DNA from: Gemmatimonadota bacterium
GTDB taxonomy: Bacteria > Gemmatimonadota > Gemmatimonadetes > Gemmatimonadales > GWC2-71-9
Reading direction: 5' to 3'
Assembly (NCBI GenBank): GCA_004357415.1
Contig: SMVY01000092.1
Coordinates: 1-10,805, forward strand
DNA: 10,805 nt
The translations under genes and the position numbers were made by a program. Of the stretch, positions 6,398 to 10,805 are shown piece after piece (positions within the stretch are counted from its first letter, which is position 1; every line of letters starts with the position of its first letter). The notes under the pieces are model-generated. The model did no database searches. It saw only the letters and a list, made by a program, of their open reading frames with translations, and was not told the DNA's origin.

Positions 6398-9300
6398 TCG
6401 CCGCCATCGTCGAACTCAGCGTCAAGTGGCGTGGCCTGGTCGCCATCGTCGCGGTGGTGATCCTGATCGGTGGAGTGTTCGTCTTGCGCACGCTGCCCAT
6501 CGACGCCATCCCCGATCTAAGCGATCCGCAGGTCATCGTACTTACCGAATTTCCGGGGCAAGCACCGCAGGTGGTCGAAGACCAGATCACCTATCCACTG
6601 GTCACCGCACTCCTCACCGTTCCCCGTGCCCGTGTGGTCCGGGGGCAGTCGATGTTCGGCCTGTCCTTCGTCTATGTCCTGTTCGATGAAGGGACCGACC
6701 TCTATTGGGCCCGCAGCCGAGTGTTGGAATTTCTGAACAGTGCGGCGGCCGACCTGCCGGATCGCGTGCGCCCCCGGTTGGGACCCGACGCAACCGGCGT
6801 CGGCTGGGTCTTCCAGTACGCCGTGCAGGGCGCAGGCTATCGCCTCGATGAACTGAGGTCGATCCAGGACTGGTACCTGCGGTTCGGCCTGCAGGGCGTG
6901 CCGGGGGTGGCGGAAGTGGCCAGCGTCGGCGGCTACGTCAAGCAGTATCAGGTGTTGTTGAATCCCACCAAGCTGCTGGCATTCGGAGTTACGGCGGAAC
7001 AGGTGGTCAGCGTCATCCGTTCATCGAATCGAGACGTCGGCGCCAGGACCGTAGAGGTGGCGGGCGGCGACTACATGATCCGCGGCCGGGGATATCTGCG
7101 GGGAGTGTCCGACATCGCATCGTTGGCCATCACCGCGACCGACCAGGGCGTACCGGTGCGGGTGGATGACGTGGCCGACGTCACCATCGGTCCGGACCTG
7201 CGTCTGGGTGTGGCGGAGCTGAATGGCGAGGGAGAGGCCGTCGGAGGCGTCGTCATCATGCGTCAAGGGGAGAACGCCCTCCAGGTCATCAACGCGGTCA
7301 AGGCAAAACTCGAGGAACTGTCGGCTGGTCTCCCGCCCGGCGTGACGATCGTGCCCACCTACGATCGTTCGGAGCTCATCCGTCGTGCCGCGGGCACGTT
7401 GGTCCGAACGCTCATCGAGGAATCGATCATCGTCGCCCTGGTGAGCGCCCTGTTCCTGTTCCACTTCCGCAGCGCGCTGGTGGCGGTCGCCACCCTCCCG
7501 CTGGGGATCATCCTTGCCCTTGCCGCCACCCGCGTCTTGGGCGTCAACGCCAACATCATGTCGCTCGGCGGCATCGCCATCGCCATCGGGGCCATGATCG
7601 ACGCCGCCATCGTCATGATCGAGAACCTCCACAAGCACGTGGAGCACGAGCCCGATCGTCCTCGGTGGACGCTGGTGACGGTGGCCGCCCGGGAGGTCGG
7701 ACCGACGCTATTTGTATCGCTGCTAATCATTACCTTGTCGTTCCTCCCGATCTTCACCCTTCAGGCGGAGGAAGGGCGGCTCTTCCGGCCGCTCGCCCTG
7801 ACCAAGACAGCCGCCATGGCCGCGGCCGCCCTCCTGTCGATCACCATCGTCCCGGTCCTCATGGGGCTGTTCATTCGAGGCCCACTGCGTCCCGAAAGCG
7901 CCAACCCAGTGAGTCGGATCGCGATCGCTCTCTATCGGCCGGTCCTCCATTGGACCCTCCGATGGCGCAACTGGGTGTTGCTGGGTGCGGCGGGAGTCAT
8001 CGTCCTGACCGCCTGGCCCCTCCGTCAGTTGGGCACCGAGTTCATGCCCCCACTGGACGAAGGCTCTCTCATGTACATGCCCAACTCGATTCCGGGCGTG
8101 TCGATCGCGACCCAACGCAGGTTGCTGCAAAAGCAAGACAGTATCCTGATGACGTTCCCCGAAGTCGAGTCGGTGTGGGGCAAGGCGGGACGGGTCCAGA
8201 GCGCGACGGACCCAGCGCCGATGTCGATGGTGGAAACGATCGTCAACCTGCGCGATCCCGCGGACTGGCCCGAACCGCTAACCCAGGACCAACTAATCGC
8301 CAAGATGGACCGCGCGCTGCGCTTCCCCGGCCTGATCAACAGTTGGACCATGCCTATCAAAAACCGGACCGACATGCTCTCGACCGGCATCCGCACCACG
8401 TTGGGGATCAAGGTCTTCGGCCCGGACCTCGCCACCATCGAGTCCATCGGCGCCGAGTTGGAGGAATTGCTGGCCCCGGTGCCGGGAACGGCAAGTATTT
8501 ATGCCGAGCGCTCGTTCGGCGGCCGCTATCTCGACATCGTTCCCGATCGGGATGCGCTCGCCAGATTCGGTATCGCCGTGGGTGATGTGCAGGAGACGAT
8601 CGCTACCGTCCTCGGCGGGCGGAACATCACCACCATGGTAGAAGGCCGGGAACGTTATCCGGTACAAGTGCGCTACGCCAGAGCGTTTCGGGAAAATCCC
8701 GACCGGCTGGACCGTATTCTCGTTGCCACCCCAGCCGGGTTCCAGGTACCGCTCACCCGGCTGGTGGATGTGCGGTACGCCACGGGGGCACCGATGATCA
8801 AGAGCGAGAACGGCCAACTGGTCGGTACCGTGTTCATTGACGTCAGGAACCGTGATGTGGGCGGCTACGTGGCCGAAGCACGAGAGCTGGTCGAGAACAG
8901 CATCACCCTGCCGCCGGGGTACCGGCTGCAGTGGAGCGGCCAGTACGAAGCGATGGAACGGGTCGCCCGCAGACTGTATGTGGCCGTACCGCTTACCCTC
9001 GCCATTATCGCGTTGTTGCTGTACTTCAATTTTGGCAATTTGGTGGAGGTCGGTATCGTCATGCTGTCGCTGCCCTTCTCTCTCGTCGGGGGCGTCTGGT
9101 TGCTCTGGCTCCTGGACTACAACCTCTCGGTGGCGGTGGCCGTCGGCTTCATCGGTCTCGCGGGATTGGCAACGCAGACCGGCATGATCATGTTGCTGTA
9201 CCTCGATCAGGCCTGGCACGCCGCGGTGGCAAGAGGTCCGGTGACGGCGGCGGCGTTGGTCGACGCCATCGACCACGGCGCGGTAGCTCGGGTGCGGCCC

Positions 9301-9504
9301 AAGTTGATGACGGTCGTTGCAATCATGGCCGGACTGATGCCGCTCATGTGGGGCCATGGGACCGGGGCATCGGTGATGCAGCGGATCGCCGCACCGATGG
9401 TCGGCGGCATGGTGACATCGACGGTGTTGACGCTGGTGGTGATACCGGTGCTGTACTACTTGTGGCGCCGGAGAAGCCTCTCGAGGACCGTGGAGGCTCT
9501 GTGA
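6394..9504 (+). CDS. cusA: CusA-type HME-RND Cu(I)/Ag(I) efflux transporter
   Basis: The product has 1036 residues (E. coli CusA is about 1047). TM1 is about 14-34, the second membrane block begins about 340, the second periplasmic loop spans about 550-855, and the last TM block starts about 862. The three Met that bind Cu(I)/Ag(I) in CusA (573, 623, 672) are M562 (YMP), M612 (SMVET) and M661 (DMLSTGI), at identical spacing of 50 and 49. The membrane Met corresponding to CusA 391, 403, 410, 486, 501 and 1009 are also present by spacing. Proton-relay D405 and K984 correspond to D403 and K970, but E939 is Q928 here (LATQTGM). It would use the proton gradient to drive metal from the periplasm or inner membrane through CusB and CusC. 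ATG 6394 overlaps the cusB stop (ATGA). Confidence 0.96.
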   Translation: MIAAIVELSVKWRGLVAIVAVVILIGGVFVLRTLPIDAIPDLSDPQVIVLTEFPGQAPQVVEDQITYPLVTALLTVPRARVVRGQSMFGLSFVYVLFDEGTDLYWARSRVLEFLNSAAADLPDRVRPRLGPDATGVGWVFQYAVQGAGYRLDELRSIQDWYLRFGLQGVPGVAEVASVGGYVKQYQVLLNPTKLLAFGVTAEQVVSVIRSSNRDVGARTVEVAGGDYMIRGRGYLRGVSDIASLAITATDQGVPVRVDDVADVTIGPDLRLGVAELNGEGEAVGGVVIMRQGENALQVINAVKAKLEELSAGLPPGVTIVPTYDRSELIRRAAGTLVRTLIEESIIVALVSALFLFHFRSALVAVATLPLGIILALAATRVLGVNANIMSLGGIAIAIGAMIDAAIVMIENLHKHVEHEPDRPRWTLVTVAAREVGPTLFVSLLIITLSFLPIFTLQAEEGRLFRPLALTKTAAMAAAALLSITIVPVLMGLFIRGPLRPESANPVSRIAIALYRPVLHWTLRWRNWVLLGAAGVIVLTAWPLRQLGTEFMPPLDEGSLMYMPNSIPGVSIATQRRLLQKQDSILMTFPEVESVWGKAGRVQSATDPAPMSMVETIVNLRDPADWPEPLTQDQLIAKMDRALRFPGLINSWTMPIKNRTDMLSTGIRTTLGIKVFGPDLATIESIGAELEELLAPVPGTASIYAERSFGGRYLDIVPDRDALARFGIAVGDVQETIATVLGGRNITTMVEGRERYPVQVRYARAFRENPDRLDRILVATPAGFQVPLTRLVDVRYATGAPMIKSENGQLVGTVFIDVRNRDVGGYVAEARELVENSITLPPGYRLQWSGQYEAMERVARRLYVAVPLTLAIIALLLYFNFGNLVEVGIVMLSLPFSLVGGVWLLWLLDYNLSVAVAVGFIGLAGLATQTGMIMLLYLDQAWHAAVARGPVTAAALVDAIDHGAVARVRPKLMTVVAIMAGLMPLMWGHGTGASVMQRIAAPMVGGMVTSTVLTLVVIPVLYYLWRRRSLSRTVEAL

Positions 9505-9635
9505 GGAACCGCTGTGCGGAACTCGTTACGAGTCGAGCGCAGAAGGGGCTCTGGCCGGGCCACCCGGCGGGCTGTTCAGTGTCGGACATGGCGATGCTGC
9601 CCAACGAAGGAAGCCGACTCACGGATGCAGCGGTA
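9505..9635. other. Convergent intergenic region with two small hairpins
   Basis: Between the ends of cusA (plus) and the MerR gene (minus) I see no gene. ACTCG-TTA-CGAGT (9521-9533) and GCCGGG-CCA-CCCGGC (9554-9568) are perfect short stems with three-base loops. They sit where terminators for the two convergent genes would be expected, but neither is followed by a proper T-run on either strand, so a terminator role is only possible. Confidence 0.4.
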
Positions 9636-10025
9636 TTACGCCGACTCGATCACCGCACAGCGACAACCAGCTTCCGCAGGTGCGCCATCCAGCCGAACCA
9701 GGCTCTGCCGCAGCGTGGTGCGGAGTGCCTTCAGTTCGGCGAGCTTGCGGTCCACGTCCTCCAAGCGCTCCCGCAGGACCGAGCGTACGTGATCACACGG
9801 CGGGCTTCCGCCCGACACGATGTCCAACACCTCTCGGATGTCCTTCAGACGGAGCCCCGTGACCTGAGCCTTGCGGATGAATTCCAGGTCGTCCACCGCC
9901 TCGGGCCCGTAATCGCGGTACCCGTTGTCGGCTCGCTTGGGGGACGGCAACAAGCCTTCCTTTTCGTAGTAGCGGATGGCGTCCGTCGAGAGCCCGGTCC
10001 GGAACGCCAGATCACCGATTCGCAT
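9636..10025 (-). CDS. MerR-family metal-responsive regulator, divalent-metal type (ZntR/CadR/PbrR-like)
   Basis: The product has 129 residues from ATG 10025 (GAGGAT upstream). The N-terminus is the MerR winged helix-turn-helix: MRIGDLAFRTGLSTDAIRYY, then EGLLPSPKR and NGYRDY. A dimerisation helix follows (about 80-111). Possible metal ligands are C77 and H79 (PPCDHV) and C121/C123 (GCRC) near the C-terminus. In this family position 77 is Ser in Cu(I)/Ag(I)/Au(I) sensors such as CueR and Cys in divalent sensors such as ZntR, so a divalent ion (Zn, Cd, Pb, Hg or Co) is the likely signal. It would bind the dyad at 10069-10086 and activate the divergent HMA operon by DNA twisting. In-frame codons to 10085 run into that operator and are not used. 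Confidence 0.92.
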   Translation of the reverse strand: MRIGDLAFRTGLSTDAIRYYEKEGLLPSPKRADNGYRDYGPEAVDDLEFIRKAQVTGLRLKDIREVLDIVSGGSPPCDHVRSVLRERLEDVDRKLAELKALRTTLRQSLVRLDGAPAEAGCRCAVIESA

Positions 10026-10063
10026 GTCCCGATCCTCGATCTCGCAGTGGCAGAGACAGCCTC

Positions 10064-10095
10064 TTGACCTTGGAGTACGCTCCAAGCTGTATCTT
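10064..10095 (+). promoter_or_regulatory. MerR-type promoter and operator for the HMA operon
   Basis: TTGACC (10064-10069) and TATCTT (10090-10095) are separated by 20 bp, longer than the usual 17 and typical of MerR-family promoters. The spacer holds the perfect dyad CTTGGAG-TACG-CTCCAAG (10069-10086). The layout closely resembles E. coli PzntA as I remember it (TTGACT, 20 bp with CTGGAG/CTCCAG arms, TATCCT). It faces the HMA gene; the regulator gene starts 38 bp away on the other strand. Confidence 0.9.
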
Positions 10096-10124
10096 GGTTC
10101 CAGGTCACTGAACCGTCAACCGAT

Positions 10125-10154
10125 CGAGCGTGGCACGATTCGACGCTACGCTCG
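10125..10154 (+). promoter_or_regulatory. Leader hairpin with two alternative pairings
   Basis: CGAGCGT (10125-10131) pairs with ACGCTCG (10148-10154) over a 16-base loop. The tandem copy ACGCT at 10143-10147 offers a competing 5-bp pairing with AGCGT (10127-10131). The structure lies in the 88-base leader between the MerR-type promoter and ATG 10183, ahead of the AGGAG ribosome site (10172-10176). A role in regulation is not shown. Confidence 0.3.
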
Positions 10155-10182
10155 GTAAGTCCAAGTGAGGCAGGAGAATACC

Positions 10183-10560
10183 ATGTCACTAGGCAAGAAG
10201 GCCAAGAACCTGGTCCTGGGGCTGACCGCCCTGGGGGCCATGACCATGGCCGCCCCGGCGGCTGCCCAGACGGCCGACTCGGTGAAGAACGATCCCGGAG
10301 CGGTGCTGCCCGAATCCTTGCTGGGCGGCACCACCGTGACGTTGCGGGTGTATGGCATGAGCTGTCCCTTCTGCGCCTACGGCTTGGAGAAGCGTTTGAC
10401 CGCGCTCGATGCGGTCGACTCGGTGGTGGTACGAATCAGCGACGGTCTGGTCCAGATCCGCGAAGTCGAGGGACAGGTGCTTTCGGACGAGATCCTGAAG
10501 GAGACCGTGACCGACGCAGGATTCAGCCTACGTGAAATCGTACGCGACGAGACCACGTGA
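10183..10560 (+). CDS. Exported heavy-metal-associated (HMA, MerP-like) domain protein
   Basis: The product has 125 residues from ATG 10183, with AGGAG seven bases upstream. A GTG at 10165 is in frame but lies before that ribosome site. The signal peptide has basic KKAKN, a hydrophobic core LVLGLTALGAM and a cleavage site near AAAQ (about 28-29). The HMA fold spans about 50-120 with the metal site GMSCPFC (C61, C64) and the helix YGLEKRLTALDAVDSV after it. It ends TVTDAGFSLREI, as in MerP. It would bind a soft metal ion through the two Cys in the periplasm. It is the first gene behind the MerR-type promoter, and its stop overlaps the next start (GTGA). MerP-like Hg(II) binding or Cu(I) binding cannot be told apart from this sequence; the divalent-type regulator favours a divalent ion. 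Confidence 0.92.
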   Translation: MSLGKKAKNLVLGLTALGAMTMAAPAAAQTADSVKNDPGAVLPESLLGGTTVTLRVYGMSCPFCAYGLEKRLTALDAVDSVVVRISDGLVQIREVEGQVLSDEILKETVTDAGFSLREIVRDETT

Positions 10561-10805
10561 TCCGAGCATCGCTCGCGGCGGTACTGCTGGCGATCCCGTT
10601 TGCAACACAGGCCCAAGGGCTCCCGTTCCACACCGAATCGGCGCTGACAACCGCCTTCGAGGAACGGGGACTCCGTGCCTTTACCATGGTGGGCCGGCGG
10701 GGAGACGCGACGACCGTGACCACGCCGCTGGTGATTCTGCCGTGGGCGCCCCACCACCGCGTCACTACCAGGGTAGTGGTGCCGTTAGTCCACAAGGGCT
10801 TTGAG
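10557..10805 (+). CDS. Probable outer-membrane transporter, N-terminal fragment (cut by window edge)
   Basis: I translate 83 codons from GTG 10557, which overlaps the HMA stop codon by 4 bp, with no stop before the edge. It starts with a short signal peptide (ASLAAVLLAIPFATQAQG, about residues 4-21), then LPFHTESALTTAFEERGLR and beta-strand-like stretches such as RVTTRVVVPLVHKGF. The TESALTTxFEExxxR opening recalls 'transporter' proteins of the phenol-degradation MetA-like outer-membrane group that occur beside HMA proteins in metal islands; this is from memory. No strong ribosome site is seen, so translation probably depends on coupling to the HMA gene. Function beyond an exported, likely barrel-type protein is uncertain, since most of the protein lies outside the window. 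Confidence 0.7.
   Translation, partial: MIRASLAAVLLAIPFATQAQGLPFHTESALTTAFEERGLRAFTMVGRRGDATTVTTPLVILPWAPHHRVTTRVVVPLVHKGFE

Noticed and set aside
7021..7647. Open frame of 208 codons antisense to cusA
   Set aside because: The translation is dominated by Asp, His and Gly from complementing membrane codons; it is a shadow.
8293..9357. Open frame of 354 codons antisense to cusA
   Set aside because: It is a GC-rich shadow of a strongly supported gene; the translation is rich in His, Arg and Gln with no domain or signal.
10069..10086. Dyad considered as an intrinsic terminator hairpin
   Set aside because: Its place between TTGACC and TATCTT with 20-bp spacing and divergent genes marks it as a MerR operator.

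Overview
The window is GC-rich, densely coded bacterial DNA and reads as a heavy-metal (mainly copper/silver) handling island. The truncated kinase at the left edge has an N-terminus of a type I associate with Gemmatimonadota, so I suggest that phylum or a near neighbour with moderate confidence. The evidence is protein style only; there is no rRNA or other marker.

Left part (1-3207, all minus strand). Reading in transcription order: a metal-ligand-rich lipoprotein (3207-2386), an outer-membrane beta-barrel porin (2396-1305, overlapping the lipoprotein gene by 11 bp) and an exported diheme cytochrome c (1294-686, 10 bp after the porin) form a tight three-gene operon. Downstream lie a nested inverted repeat, a short exported Cys-rich protein whose start is uncertain, and the first 55 codons of a Ser/Thr protein kinase that runs off the left edge.

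Middle (3208-9504). A 241-bp divergent intergenic region contains several dyads. A second small exported six-Cys protein (3449-3772) follows on the plus strand. Then comes a complete tripartite HME-RND efflux operon, cusC-cusB-cusA (3873-9504), with 4-bp ATGA overlaps at both junctions. The CusA homologue has the three periplasmic Met ligands and the transmembrane Met residues known from E. coli CusA, so Cu(I)/Ag(I) is the predicted substrate. One residue of the proton relay is Gln instead of Glu. The CusB homologue ends in a tail with ten Met in thirty residues.

Right part (9505-10805). A MerR-family regulator (minus) with the Cys77 typical of divalent-metal sensors faces away from a small operon (plus). 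That operon encodes an exported HMA-domain protein with a GMSCPFC metal site and, overlapping it by 4 bp (GTGA), the start of a probable outer-membrane transporter cut by the window edge. The promoter between them is a textbook MerR-type promoter: TTGACC, a 20-bp spacer holding a perfect 7-bp dyad, then TATCTT.

Taken together, the genes would export Cu(I)/Ag(I) across the whole envelope (CusCBA) and bind a second, probably divalent, metal in the periplasm (HMA protein plus outer-membrane partner) under MerR control. The cytochrome/porin/lipoprotein operon and the two Cys-rich secreted proteins are not standard cus components and are the least explained parts. I see no CRISPR array, tRNA, rRNA or insertion sequence.
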